From positions 80,966,569 to 81,030,568 of the forward strand of contig NC_067195.1 of the NCBI RefSeq assembly GCF_000699445.3: a stretch of DNA of 64,000 nucleotides, read 5' to 3'. A model generated the notes under the pieces. It was not told the origin of the DNA. It ran no database searches and saw nothing but the letters and a program-made list of their open reading frames with translations. Position 1 is the stretch's first letter; the number at the start of each line of letters is the position of its first letter. The DNA comes from Schistosoma haematobium. Taxonomy: Eukaryota > Platyhelminthes > Trematoda > Strigeidida > Schistosomatidae. Positions 34,444-46,355 of this stretch are shown here, one piece after another. A program made the translations under genes and the position numbers.

Positions 34444-35563
34444 TATACCCTATTAGCACAGAGAGAAGAAATCTTCAGAATAAATCCCAGAGTGGTGCAG
34501 GTAGTAACAGTGTTAGGGATGATATAAAAATTCAGGCATAGAAGACATGATTCGAGAAAATACAGGATAATGAGAGAATAATAAAATTACAAGGTGATTT
34601 AGAAACTAGGGTCTGGGAAAAAAACAAAGAATGGATGCACCTGCACCATTGCGAACGTTGTTGAATCATATCATTTAAAGTCTCTAACCATTAGTTACGA
34701 TTATGATGTGGATCCAAAACAGTTAATCTGCACCTGAGTGTCTTAGTACAACAGTTAGCGTGTTTACGAACTGATGCCAGGTCTTGGTTTGACCGCTCCT
34801 ATTATTACAACAAACTACTATTATTCAAGCCATCCTCGTCTGTCGAGGTAGTCGGGAGGTGGTCACATGTAATACATTTTCGACAAAAGTTACCTACCTC
34901 ATTAGTCGATTTGTCATCCTTAACCAGTACCCTGCGTCTAACTTCATAACTGCTTACTCAGAAATCCCAAAATGCACGGGTAATAGTTTACTGACCTTTA
35001 TAAACCCAATATTAATAACCTAGGAATCACTATTTAAAGGCTGTCTTTCCCAGACACAAAGTAGAATGAAGAGAACTGCTGTGCAGTATATTCGTCCCGT
35101 AGCTCAGATGGATATCTCGGCTTCATCACAAGTAGGCGAAACACAACAGCTTTTTGGGTTCGTGACGAGGTTTCGTTAGACACCAAGCACTAGTGAGACT
35201 ACCAAGACCAGTGAATCGACGATGAAAGCGTTATCTCTAAAATCATGTCTATGACAAAGTTAAATAAAAATGGAGCGAGCGAACAACACTGACGAACACT
35301 TCTCGAAGAACCTGTTTTCGATGACAGTTCATCATAAGCTCTGACTCGACCAATAGTATTCGGGAACAAAACCCTTATAATGTTAACCCTATTTTTTGGC
35401 ACGCCTCGCAATGACAGGTACTGTCATAAAACCTGTCTATTTACGTGATTGAACGCTATCCAAATGTCATTCTCTAGCTGTTCCTGAAATATATTTTTAA
35501 CTTGTCCATCATCAAGTTAAACTCCAAAGTGTTTTCTTGATGTGGCTTTTCTACATTCAGTGA
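34444..35563 (+). repeat. 1,120-bp direct repeat, copy 1
   Basis: Matches 47915-49034 at a constant offset of 13,471 with no indel. I found one mismatch by eye, near 34461. It contains a family A repeat (34615-34880) and a minus-strand reverse transcriptase fragment (35199-35411). Confidence 0.93.
35199..35411 (-). pseudogene. Non-LTR reverse transcriptase fragment (in duplicated unit, copy 1)
   Basis: The frame reads FPNTIGRVRAYDELSSKTGS, then VRQCCSLAPFLFNFVIDMIL. This is the region of the VRQGCPLSPFLFN motif of LINE reverse transcriptases, with the motif's Gly replaced by Cys. No further RT motifs are in frame. Confidence 0.7.
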
Positions 35564-35825
35564 GGCGCAAATACGTGCTCGCTCTGCAACTGAACTACCT
35601 GGCATGATAGGAGCTAAAGGAACATGTATTCCAGCCCATATAGTTCAGTTGGGGCACCACTATAGGCGAGTTCGACGAGGGCATCATTGTGGTAGCCACG
35701 GCCGTGGTTGAACATGGCACAAATGCCATCCGTTTTTGATATTGAGACTTAGCCTTTCTAAATTTCCAGTGGCTTAATTTCTTCGAGTCTATTTTAATTT
35801 TACGAAGAGTAGTGCAAACTTATTT

Positions 35826-35905
35826 GTTGAGCATGTGGCGCATATATATTTGGTGCCCTCTTGTACCAATATTTATGTGTTCAAATAAATAATTTGTTGA
35901 ATATT
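35826..35905 (+). repeat. Short repeat family C copy
   Basis: GTGGCGCATATATATTTGGT then GCCCTCTTGTACCAATATTT and CAAATAAATAATTTG. The same order is seen inverted beside FBXO47 exon 4. Confidence 0.6.
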
Positions 35906-35909
35906 AGTC

Positions 35910-37298
35910 GACTAGCTTGTGGTTTTTGTTATATTGTCAGTGTCGTGCGTTTTTTTAACTGCTATATATAATCCTTTAAAAACCTCCCGACGGACGTTTA
36001 TGGATGTTCAAACATCTATTCTGAGAAAATTGTATGTCTATTCGCTTTACACACGTTTGGTTGGATAGGGTCAAGAAGTCATATTTCGAAGCAGTGCACC
36101 GCATAGTTACATTTACTTGGGGGGAGCGTGTAAACGATGTTGGCGACGTCTTACTGTTGATGCACTATGCAAAGACAATTCTGTATTATACCTCACTTCT
36201 TTGACATATTTATGCAGGTATCACTGATAGTTCCCTGTTAGCTCCATCCTTAAATTTTTCCATTCGATAGTAGTTACATTTTGATCTTTTAAAATTAAGC
36301 ATCTACCTTTAAAAGAACAAGTCTAAAGTTTGTTCACCAAAACTTCATTTTTGTGGAGTTTAAACCAGCAAACTGAACCCATCAGCAGCCGGCGATACGA
36401 TTACTGATGGATTTTGCTACTCATCCTCCCTTACGCACATGGGTTTCGGCGACCATCACTATTATGTTCTCAAAATTGACTTCAGTACCGTCTACTGACT
36501 AGTTTAGTGATGTTTTCGTTACAGCATTTACATCCGCCCTGCTAGATTTCATCTTTACATTTCCACTATCACTAGTGCTACTTCTACTGCTGTGAGATTC
36601 GTTTTAAAAAAAATTATCTCGCTAGGCACATTCCATCCGTCCAATATAAACATGATCGTAATGGCTATATCGAAACGCATCGCACAAAATGCCCGGATCC
36701 CAACTAAGACTGATCAAATTTTAGTCCAAGAATCAATAGCGGGACCACCCAAACCATAACAGATTAAATTTATGCGCTCCACATGTGTATCGTTCATTTT
36801 GGGGTCTTTAAACTCTTGGGATATGAGTAGTTCAAACTTGGTTTAAAATAAAGACATAGGTTTGATACATTTACTCAGAGTTTTGGCTTCCCTATCTTGG
36901 AAATTTAGCAGGGGTGTATTGACTAAAATAATTGTTCTTTAACATCCTGTAATGGCATCAAAGCCTGTTAGGAGTGGGCAGAAAAAAGCAGTAATGTTTT
37001 GACCTCTGAAAAATCTGTACTGCATGTGTTCAGAAGATATTCCCGGAAGCTGTTTTGTCTTTGTTTATCAAAGGTAACCGAAAGCTTTTTAAGTTATGGA
37101 GCTAATCTTAAGAACGTTCATTCACCTGAAGGTCTTATGTAACTGTGCACAAACACTCGTCACTTTTTTTCTGTGATAACACCTCAAGGTCGACACGATT
37201 GTAAATAACAATTCAGTTCCTTCTTCAGGTCTGTCATGAATAAATATTCCTACATAGTGTTGACAGCCACGAGGCGCCAATCACTGATCACTTAACAG
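35910..37298. other. Intergenic, nothing recognised
   Basis: I found no repeat or exon here that I could support. Confidence 0.35.
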
Positions 37299-37555
37299 CA
37301 CTCGAGTTCACCTTATTCCCAATCAAACTTTATCCTCGCTTCCTGATGCATCGATCATCAATCCTTCTAATCCCTATCCATACATAATGAATTCTAGATT
37401 GGATTTCAGTTCATATCCACCTGTTTTACTCCATATTAAAGAATGTGATATCTTCGAAGTATGGGGAAACATTCTATTGAATCTTCAAAGTTCCTCACCA
37501 GCTGCAGTCAGTATGGATAAAAAGAATAGTTCTACCAAAAGCCTCTCAATATTCA
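37299..37555 (+). CDS. Possible exon of an unidentified plus-strand gene
   Basis: An open frame lies between an acceptor-like CACTTAACAG and a strong donor TTCA|GTAAGT. It reads through PDASIINPSNPYPYIMNSRL, LLHIKECDIFEVWGNILLNL and a Ser-rich end. I recognise no domain and no partner exons, so this may be chance. Confidence 0.25.
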
Positions 37556-38204
37556 GTAAGTTAAACTGCCAGATATAATTGAAGTGAGTACTTTGAGCTC
37601 GCAAGTAGGTAAGTTAAATGAATCTGAAAGCTGTGTAGGGGGGGTCCTTTTGCCGTTTCTACCGATCGAATAGATAACGGTGGCAGTTTGCTTTAATTAT
37701 GCCCGAAAGTCAATTAGTTACACAGTTGTACACATTTGAGTCTTGATTTAACTGTCGTTCCTAAGCATTTCTTCATTGTTCTCGTCTATTGCTTTTAATG
37801 CATATCTGTCATAACTAGATTTCTATTGCAGCGGAAATTAATTCTCCTGATCGCCAATATCGAGGGCAACTACTGTCTTAAACATATTCCATTATATTAA
37901 ATAAGAATTCTTGATAACTAGAAGTGTTTCCTAATAAAAAAACCGAACCGTTCGTAACACGTGTACAATACCAGGTAAAAGATTTCAAAATAAATTAAAA
38001 AATAATTAGTCAACATCTGTTAAAAAAACAAGTACGAAAAAGCGAACAATGAAAAATTTGGGTTTGAACTATCAATCATAACTCTAAAACAACAGAAAGG
38101 AAATTAATGACATTATCATCGAAACAAAAATAAACGATGAAAAAAAACCAAATCTAGTGAAAGAACCGCAGTAAAATCAAATTTGCCAAGTGGATATTTA
38201 TATA

Positions 38205-38290
38205 TCACTCCTCGTATATATGTGCCATAAGCGCACGCATGAACTCTGCTTGTGCTCTTAGTATGGTGGAAAAGTCTTCGACTCGTTCTT
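38205..38290 (-). CDS. FBXO47: FBXO47 exon 10 (stop codon)
   Basis: The acceptor TTTCTCTTTCAG|AA is strong. The product reads EERVEDFSTILRAQAEFMRA then LMAHIYEE and TGA. It corresponds to the C-terminal helix of the human protein (FLNLFHLVHAQANF). It is far too short to find as an open frame and was recognised through phase and alignment. Confidence 0.85.
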
Positions 38291-39406
38291 CTGAAAGAGA
38301 AATGTGGGATGTCAAAAAGGTGATATGTATATGGCGTTTAGTTTTTAACGAATAAAATCGCTGAATATACAGAGAAATAGATTCATTTTCAAATTTTACA
38401 AAATAGTGGCAATGACGATATAATTTGAACTATAGATATACCCTTTAACTTGTAGGTGAACCAGTAATTGTTAGTATTCCATTTGTGGTTACGTGAGACT
38501 TGACTACATTATTTGAAATAAACAAGGTGGGAAATGAAACGCAAATATCATTTAGAAAATACTACAACTATATAGATCAATAACATTACTCTACTTCATA
38601 ATTGTCAACATCATATGTAGTCATATAATGAAATGAACTACATATAGTTGATGTTATCAGATATATCTTAGTGCAATGTTATACAATAAAGAGACTACTA
38701 CTATGAAATCCTTTATGACTAGACTAATCTGAACATCAAAAGCGATCAGCATTGCAGAAACTAATTACTTTAAAGCTTCAATAAACTTAGCAATAGCTTG
38801 CGATCGTCAGCTTAGATTTACTGTTGAATCTTCTATGAAAGCTAATTAACCCTTAAAGTTTCAGGTTACTAAGACAAGTTTTAAGTGTTCAATATGCTAG
38901 AAATTTCAAAATCTACAGTTTATTTAGAAAAAAAGCAATATGTACATGAATTTTTTGATATAATTGTCTCTGTCTGCACAAAATGTAGGTGCTTACATCA
39001 ATAGAATTAATTTCTTGAAGTCATTGCGAAAATAACTTTAGGAAAAAATGCTGAACTATTAAAAACTATTGGAAAAATGAGTTCTTTTTTAATTTGTTTA
39101 ATGAATCAGTAACAAATTGGTATAAAAGGACAGTGGTATTTTTCCTCGCTGAGTAAATTTCTTTGTTTTGATCGTTTATTACGGATCAAGACTACTGTTT
39201 TTCACTTTAATTGCATTTATTTCAGTTAAAGTATTCGACTAAAGTATCGTTTTTTGCTGTTTTGTCGTTGGTACTCTTGAGTACTTCTTTTTCAACTGTA
39301 TCTGTTAGTACTTTTGGTCCTAGCAATCTACAGCCCTTCACTTTTGGTCATTGATAATTTTTTTTGTTCTGAGTATCATCACAGTTTAAAAAAGAACCCC
39401 TCCTAA

Positions 39407-40531
39407 ATGACCGGACAGTGTAAAAAAAGCAGTTGTCAACGTCCGGGTTGTCGTTATCCTGTTGAAAGCGGCATGCAGTGCGACGAGTGCAAAGGCTGGT
39501 ACCACGAAGTTTGCACGAACTTAACGCCTGCTGCTTTCAAACGGTTCAGTAAGAAGGGTTGTGTGTGGCTTTGTCAACAGTGCTGCTCGGATGCAAACAG
39601 TTTGTTAACCGAGGCCATCTCACTGGTTGATGCTGCAAAGAAGTGTTTTAGCAAGCATAGTCGGGACGCGTCAAACAGCACTCGATCTGTCGACACGCAA
39701 ATCAACGTGAAGGAAACTAAGGTTAGTCCGGTGATAGATGACTCACGCCCGTCAAGGAAGGAAAAGCAGTCTCCAAAGAGGCCTGCCTTTAAAAAAAGCT
39801 CAAGAAAAGTAGAGTCTTCTGTTCCCCGTCTCCCAGATGGGATCCAACAGGAAACACCTAGGAGCCGCAATCGCAAGGCTCGATCGGTTTCAAATGGTAA
39901 ACATAACACGACCCCTCAGGTCGTCGACAACCCCCCAAAACCCAACACTAGGTTTGACGCAACTGTTATTGCTTCTACCAGCACCGTTGACGAATGGGTA
40001 AAGGTTGTAAGGAAGAAAAGTATTGATATAAAAGGGAAACCTGCCCCCGCAAAAGTGGTTGAAAAATCGAAAGCTGATCATAGCGACAGATCAGCTATTT
40101 TTCATAGAATTAAGGAGAGCGATAGCTCTGAACCTAAAGCTCGTTTTGAGCATGACATTGTACTGATTAGGCAGCTGCTTAATCAACTCATGCCTCAAAA
40201 TATGACTGGGGTCACCTTGCTAAAGGTGTACAGACTAGGGAGTCTAACGGACTCGAAACCAAATCATTCCAGACTGCTTAAAGTAGTATTCGGCTCTTCG
40301 AACGAACGTGACCTAATTTTACAAAATGGACACAAATTAAAGGGTTCAGGAGTCTTTATCCGAAAGGACCTACCGTTGGCAGACCGTGTTAAAAGACGGG
40401 AAGCCGAGAAAGAACTACAACATAGGTTAGACGCTGGCGAAAAGGACCTAAAAATTGTAAATTTTCGGGTTGTAAGACTTCGACAGAGAATGATGCCGAA
40501 GCCACTCTGGGTGAAGCACGAAGGCACTTAA
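39407..40531 (+). CDS. LINE ORF1 protein with PHD-like zinc finger
   Basis: 374 residues. The N-terminal Cys/His cluster (CRYPVESGMQCDECKGWYHE, then VC and WLCQQCC) has PHD-finger spacing, as known in ORF1 of some CR1-clade LINEs. A Lys/Ser-rich low-complexity middle follows. The C-terminal third (HDIVLIRQLLNQLMP; LLKVYRLGS; RREAEKELQHR) looks like an RNA-binding ORF1 domain. The frame is intact. It overlaps the open frame of ORF2 at its end. Confidence 0.85.
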   Translation: MTGQCKKSSCQRPGCRYPVESGMQCDECKGWYHEVCTNLTPAAFKRFSKKGCVWLCQQCCSDANSLLTEAISLVDAAKKCFSKHSRDASNSTRSVDTQINVKETKVSPVIDDSRPSRKEKQSPKRPAFKKSSRKVESSVPRLPDGIQQETPRSRNRKARSVSNGKHNTTPQVVDNPPKPNTRFDATVIASTSTVDEWVKVVRKKSIDIKGKPAPAKVVEKSKADHSDRSAIFHRIKESDSSEPKARFEHDIVLIRQLLNQLMPQNMTGVTLLKVYRLGSLTDSKPNHSRLLKVVFGSSNERDLILQNGHKLKGSGVFIRKDLPLADRVKRREAEKELQHRLDAGEKDLKIVNFRVVRLRQRMMPKPLWVKHEGT

Positions 40532-41955
40532 ACAGGCTTCGGATCTGTTACACCAATGCACGAAGCTTACTTAATAAGCGATCGGAACTAGGTGTACAGA
40601 TTGACTCTACAAAGCCAGATATAATCGCAGTGACAGAAACCTGCCTGACACAGGCTATAGATAGTATAGAACTTGATTTCGAGGGCTTTACGTTAGTAAG
40701 GGCCGACAGAACACAAAAGCGCAAAGGAGGGGGAGTAGCTCTATTCATTAGGAATGCTATCCCATTTACCATTATCGATAGTGTATCCCATGAGAGTGGG
40801 ACGTGTGAATTAGTTAGTCTTCGCTTAAAATGCAAGGGACAAGAGCTGCTGATTGGTTTGGTCTATCGCAGTCCAAGCTGTGAGGCAAATGAGATCCTGT
40901 TAAGCAGTCTCAATACTTGGTCCCATAGTGGTCGATGTCTAATCCTAGGGGACTTTAATGCACCTATGGTAGACTGGGAAAATCTGCGAACTAAATCGTC
41001 GGAGAATTCTTTCGAGCAGGAACTAGTTGATGGGGTTATCACATGTGCTCTAGTGCAACATGTGAAAGAAGCGACAAGGTACGATCCGGACACTGAATCA
41101 TCCTTATTAGATCTTATACTGACTCACTATGAGGATGATGTTGCGAACCTCCATCATATGCCACCCTTAGGTAAAAGTGACCACGCAGTTTTAACTTTCG
41201 ACTTTCATATAACTGCCAGTCATGAGGACGCGTCAGTCCAGTCCAGACCCAACGTCTGGAAAGCAAACATACCAGACATCATGCACTCAGCATCGTTAAT
41301 AGATTGGACAATAGACCCAGAGTCCTCCATTGAAACGGCCTGGGACGCATTTCGAAATTCATACTTAAAAGTTACCACACCTCACATCCCTTGGACTATA
41401 CCAAAGGGGCCGAAAAACTCACCACCATGGTTCAGTAGGGAGGTCCGTATCCTTCTCCGTAAGAAAAGGAAAACGTGGGATATATTTAGGTTACTGGGGA
41501 CTGATGAGTCAAAATCTCAGTATCGAAAGGCTCGGAACACTTGTGCCTCGACCCTCCGTAAGTCTAGAAAATTGTACGAAGAAAAACTTGTTAAGGAATC
41601 CATAGAATGTCCTAAACGCTTGTATTCCTATATAAACCAAAGGACAAGGAGAAAAGGAAATATTCCTGCTCTATGGGGAGACAGTACTGCTTCATCATTA
41701 GTGGAGGACGACTTTGGTAAGGCTCAAGCGTTCTCGAACTACTTTAGCAACGTGTATACCATAGAAGCGCCCTTCTCGTCAGCGTATACAGATCCCCCCA
41801 TACATACACTGGATAGCGTGACCATTAAAGAACTCGATGTCTTTGGTCTGCTAAATAAGCTTGACATAGGTAAATCCACGGGGCCCGATGAATTACATCC
41901 TAGTATCTCGATAAAAACCGGATCCTCTCGGAGAAGCAGCACGGCTTCAGAATAG
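40531..41955 (+). pseudogene. LINE ORF2, endonuclease and linker
   Basis: The open frame begins in the last codons of ORF1 without a clear ATG (RICYTNARSLLNKRSELGVQ). Endonuclease motifs are IIAVTETCL, GGGVALFIRN, LVYRSP, ILGDFNAPMVDW, SSLLDLILT and GKSDHAVLTF. After GKSTGPDELHPS the sequence jumps into a foreign frame (SIKTGSSRRSST) and stops, because of the internal deletion. Confidence 0.88.
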
Positions 41956-43112
41956 GTTATTCTTGTCTCACTAACTTATTAGTGGCTCGTGAAAGCTGGT
42001 GTGCTCTTAAGGACCAAAAGCTACCTGTAGACGTCGCCTTCATTGATTTCAGTAAAGCTTTTGATAAAGTTCCGCACAACCGGCTGTTATATAAGTTAAG
42101 AAAAGTCGGGATTGGAGGCAATTTATTGATGTGGATAAAAGACTTCTTAGTTGGGCGTCAACAAAGAGTTCGGGTGAACTCAAAGTTATCTAGCTGGGAA
42201 ACTGTGCTTAGTGGAGTGCCCCAGGGTACAGTTTTGGGGCCAGTGCTATTCCTCTTGTATGTAAATGACCTTCCTCGTCTCCTATCATCATCGGTCTTGC
42301 TGTATGCTGACGATATCAAGATATGGAGAGCGATAAGAAGTGAAGGTGATAGCTTAGAACTTCAAAATGACCTGGAGAAATCATCTGAATGGTATCAAAC
42401 ATGGCAGTTGCCGATAAATACTTCCAAGTGTGTTGTGATGCATATCGGTCATCAAGGCACAGATACATACACGATGAATAACACTGAGCTACCTGTCGTC
42501 CAGACATATAATGACTTAGGAGTTATCGTTAGTCAAGACTTAAAGACTACTGCACACTGCCGTGCAATAGCCGCCAAAAGTTTTAGAACCTTATGGTCAA
42601 TATGTAGGGCTTTTAGTCATGTCGACGCTAAGACGTTTTTGACTTTGTATACAGTGTTCGTTCGTCCTAAACTTGAGTACTTCATACAAGCGGCTAGCCC
42701 CTGCTTTAAAAAAGACAGTGAGCTTCTGGAAAAGGTTCAGAGAACGGCGACTAAGCTGGTTCCCGGAATAGCGAAGCTTCCGTATGAATCTCAACTGGCC
42801 AAGCTGAACCTTTTCCCGTTGTCATATCGCAGAACTAGAGGCGACTTGATTACAGTCTACAAATTGCTTAGTGATAAATTTGCACCTAACATGCCCTCAT
42901 TTTTCTTGTCTTCCAAAACAGAGAATTTACGAGGACACTCCAAAAAAGTTCACAAGCCGAGAACAAATTACTTGTCAGCTGACTATCGACTTTCCCATCG
43001 AATCATCAACGAGTGGAATTCACTACCTCAGCACGTGGTTGAGGCTCCATCCGTCGACTCTTTCAAAAGAAAGTTGGATCAACTGAGACCACCATTGCCA
43101 GGACTAACATAG
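41916..43112 (+). pseudogene. LINE ORF2, reverse transcriptase (frame separated by deletion)
   Basis: Continues the ORF2 homology in a new frame from RILSEKQHGFRIGYSCLTNL. Motifs are VAFIDFSKAFDKVPHNRLL, GVPQGTVLGPVLFLLYVNDL and the catalytic LLYADDIKIW, then a thumb-like region to the natural stop after RPPLPGLT. Compared with the related copy at 57.4 kb, the segment between TGPDELHP and the SEKQHGF block (about 90 residues with the first RT motifs) is missing. Confidence 0.9.
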
Positions 43113-43303
43113 GCCATCGAGCCTCCTGTCCTTCCCAAACTGAAACTGAAACTGAATCGAATTTATGAATATGAAATAAATGGAAGGCTACAAATGATGG
43201 ATTTTAATACAAGAGGTCTGCTTTCAAAGTTACTAAATAAACTTTATAAAAGCTAATACAAACCCGATTAAAACAAAATAAAACAGAAAATTTATTAACT
43301 CAC

Positions 43304-43454
43304 CTAGTTCATCAGTCTCATACAGATCGACTATAACATCTTGAAAAGATCGAGCTAACTGATCTAGAAAAGCAGTTCGATCTTTTTCTTTTGTGGCTTG
43401 AAATGTAGCACTGACAAGATTAATAAGTTCTGTTAATTTTGCACGAATTTTCAC
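43304..43454 (-). CDS. FBXO47: FBXO47 exon 9
   Basis: The acceptor is TGGTTAG|GTG and the donor CTAG|GTGAGT. It encodes VKIRAKLTELINLVSATFQA then a Lys/Asp-rich turn and FLDQLARSFQDVIVDLYE. The LINE insertion lies in the next intron, ending about 140 nt downstream of this donor. Confidence 0.92.
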
Positions 43455-43996
43455 CTAACCATAGATTAAAATATTAGGGATTATTATAATAATTATTGTG
43501 TAGATATGAATGGGCTATATATAGAGTAGTGTATTTAAATGTCTAACAGATGTAAAGCTGCAGCCCAAGTTTACTTTTCCTTTATGTCTATAAAAGGACA
43601 CCGATATAAAGTTGTAACAACACGCCTCTGTTGTAATACATAAAGATATTGTCTGAAACAGCTGAAGTTCATCATCAATCCTGAATTTTGAGTCGATACC
43701 TCATGGAAACAGTATCTACGTATAAGGCTTCCCGTATTTCCTTTTGTTTATCGACATGACCCTCCAGAGCAAAAAGTGGAAGAATAGTACTGTTTGAAAC
43801 CCTAGTTTTTTGTACGAAATACCTAACCTTCACTACCCTAATGCGGTCACTGATCATTTCAGTTTCCACAATCAATATTTAGACTGCGAGAAGGACACTT
43901 TGTAGTTCTCAAAACGGTTCAGTTGTTTAGATAATTTTAGGTTTTAGATTTTCTGAAAAATAATAGTGAAGTATTAAGGTATAAAATCAAATATAC

Positions 43997-44091
43997 CTGA
44001 ACTAAGCATAATGAAGTGAGAGTGACAGCAACTTCAGCAGTTTTTCCACTGCGGGCTTTATTCGTCACAGAAAGTAACGCTATTTCTGGTC
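43997..44091 (-). CDS. FBXO47: FBXO47 exon 8
   Basis: The acceptor is CTTTGTAG|GA and the donor CAG|GTATAT. It encodes PEIALLSVTNKARSGKTAEV followed by AVTLTSLCLVQ, aligned with the human MASKAVNGRTIELARLVVF region. Confidence 0.92.
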
Positions 44092-44409
44092 CTACAAAGA
44101 AAAGACATAATAAATACAATGGTCGATAAAGTTAGACTTAATCCTAATCAACTGAGACGGATTGTAAACAGACTACAAATAAAGATGAACGACCCATAAG
44201 AAATATACCATATGGATACAAGCGTATTCTTTTAAGCTGTAGAAATATTACAGAAAAAACTGGAGATATATAGACTGGAATATACCGGTGTAACGTATCT
44301 CCGAATATCAATACAATGGCGAGAGTCGGAGAAGCCTCTCAACGACATCGTTAAATATACTTGTGCGACAACTAAACACACTTCAGACTTATTAATAAAT
44401 TTCTATTAT

Positions 44410-44600
44410 CATAGTTGAAATCACGAGTCGATCTAAGCTAGAACACCATTAAAAACCTGGAAGTACTGGACGGGCATTTCGTCCCAGTATGGAACTCCTC
44501 TGCAGCGCGCATCCACAAGGAGTCTCATACTAAGACGAAACGGCCGTCCATTGTTTTCAGTCGTGGTACAGCTTAGATCGACTCGTGATTTCAAATGTGA
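44410..44600. repeat. Palindromic pair of truncated ribozyme-bearing SINE ends
   Basis: The left arm (minus) and right arm (plus) are reverse complements over about 85 bp (CGAGTCGATCTAAGCT and AGCTTAGATCGACTCG at the outer ends). Each carries the stem II and GAAA part of the SM-alpha-like hammerhead. The tRNA-like heads are deleted at the centre. It lies in FBXO47 intron 7. Confidence 0.8.
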
Positions 44601-44852
44601 AAATACTACAATCTCTACTAATCTCCATACTGATAGGAATTTCTATTAGCCTGAAAAATATTTTTTCTTACAAATTTGTAATCATATTATCAGAAACTTT
44701 ACATATAAATGACATATTTCATACAACTAATTTATTACACTGTTGTATAGGGTAGTAAGTTGGGCTGGTATATCTTTTTTAAAGGGTTTACAATTCAAGT
44801 GTGTACGAATTCGAAATGAACAAATAATTTACACTAAACAAAAAATACAAAC

Positions 44853-45062
44853 CCGATGTATGCAATAGACACGCAACATTTTCTGCTAACCAATCCTCGG
44901 GTGTTATTGTAATTTGATCAATTATATTGATGATATCATCAGGTGCCCATAAACCAGAATGAAACATATTTGACAGGACACTTCCAAGCTCTCCAAAACA
45001 AGCAGATAATTGTTGAGAATCAGCAGCTGTATTTTCACACATTGTACGCCACATAAGATTCC
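44853..45062 (-). CDS. FBXO47: FBXO47 exon 7
   Basis: The acceptor is AACACTAG|GG and the donor TCGG|GTTTGT (weak, but phase-matched). It encodes NLMWRTMCENTAADSQQLSA, then LWAPDDIINIIDQITITPED, then WLAENVACLLHTSG, which is the most diagnostic FBXO47 segment. Confidence 0.94.
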
Positions 45063-45064
45063 CT

Positions 45065-46140
45065 AGTGTTTAAAACAAAATAATGGTTGTTTAAGAAGCA
45101 TCAAGAAACTTAAATGCGAAATATTTACGTTAAATTTTTAAAAAAGTGGCTGAAAATAAAGATACCCTTCTTAAGTTTTATTTAGGGTCGGGTTGAACGG
45201 ATAGATCTACAGCTAATCAAAACAGTATTTGCAATCATCGACCATATTGGTTTAGCTTATTGAAGAATGAGTTTTCGTAAAATATTCAAAACAGGCGTGT
45301 GGCTGATATTTCATTTAAGGATAAAATTTTTTATTTAGAACAAGAAATGTGAGGTCTGGTCATAACGCAAATAATAATGTGAGGAAACAGTTTTAATGTT
45401 CCCATAAAGTGGTCACTGGTTTTCTCTATAATTTATACATCTGTGGTAACCACTTTCATATAAAATTGTCCAGAAATAGTTTAGCTGGTATGGAAGCACT
45501 ACAAACGGATAAGCAGGAGCAACACTTCCATCTTTCATTTCGTTTTATCAATAGTAGGTCTTCTGGAGCAACTTGTACTCAATAGTCCTAGTGATATTAT
45601 TCGACGGTTTTAAAAATGAGTTGAAAAAAGATACAAATGTAGTTTTCGTTTGCCTTTGGCAATCTGCTGACAGTCACTGAATATGTCCTGCATTTCGTTA
45701 GTGATATATTGTAACTCATATGTATAGGTACTTCCGTTAAATTTACTAACATTGTTTTCAACAAACTAGGGTTATGAATGACTCTCTCATTATCAAAACA
45801 CCCTTCTGATCCACGTACAATATTTTCTGAATACTATTGGTTTTTTCAATTAACAAATATTTATAAGGCTGAGATATTTTAATGTCGAAATTTCCAAATT
45901 TTATTACCAGTGTATGAATACAAAGTGCTTACGATGAGAATATAATGAAAATTTATTGGAAATTCCTAATCGTTTACAACTGCCATCATCCTATTAATTA
46001 CACATATGTATATGATTTTCAATGAATGTTAAAAAAATCCCTACAGTTAATATTCCACGGGAAATTTGCTTCCCGGATATTTTCAGATATAATCTCATAA
46101 TACTGATTTTTATGATACACAGCTAATAGAAGATTTAACA
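45065..46140. other. FBXO47 intron 6, nothing recognised
   Basis: AT-rich sequence without supported features. Confidence 0.4.
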
Positions 46141-46167
46141 GAACTTAAAACTGATTAACAGAATTAC

Positions 46168-46355
46168 CTCTATGTAATGGTCCATACAAAATAAATAAAA
46201 TTCTAGCTTGATGATTGTACGAATAAGAATGGAGAATCTTCATCAAAATGTTTGAAGCTGGACAGAAATAATTATTTGTCAGTTTACTCGAGGAAGCTGG
46301 TAAATTCTGCGTGACCAAGGTTGAAAGTGATGACAACGAAGATCCTGCAACACCA
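46168..46355 (-). CDS. FBXO47: FBXO47 exon 6
   Basis: The acceptor is ACTCACAG|TGG and the donor AGAG|GTAATT. It encodes a Ser-rich start and then ILMKILHSYSYNHQARILFI and LYGPLHRG, corresponding to human ILKPWPMVNQARLLYIIFGP. Confidence 0.92.

Larger units (their letters stand above)
39128..43165 (+). mobile_element. CR1-like LINE, near full length with internal deletion, antisense in FBXO47 intron 9
   Basis: The order is a 5' UTR of about 280 nt, ORF1 with a PHD-like finger (39407-40531), ORF2 endonuclease, and reverse transcriptase ending at 43112. A 3' end with repeated AACTGA units follows. A deletion at about 41900-41915 removes the first reverse transcriptase motifs and shifts the frame. 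The element is otherwise nearly free of stops and looks young. Target-site duplications could not be identified. Confidence 0.9.
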
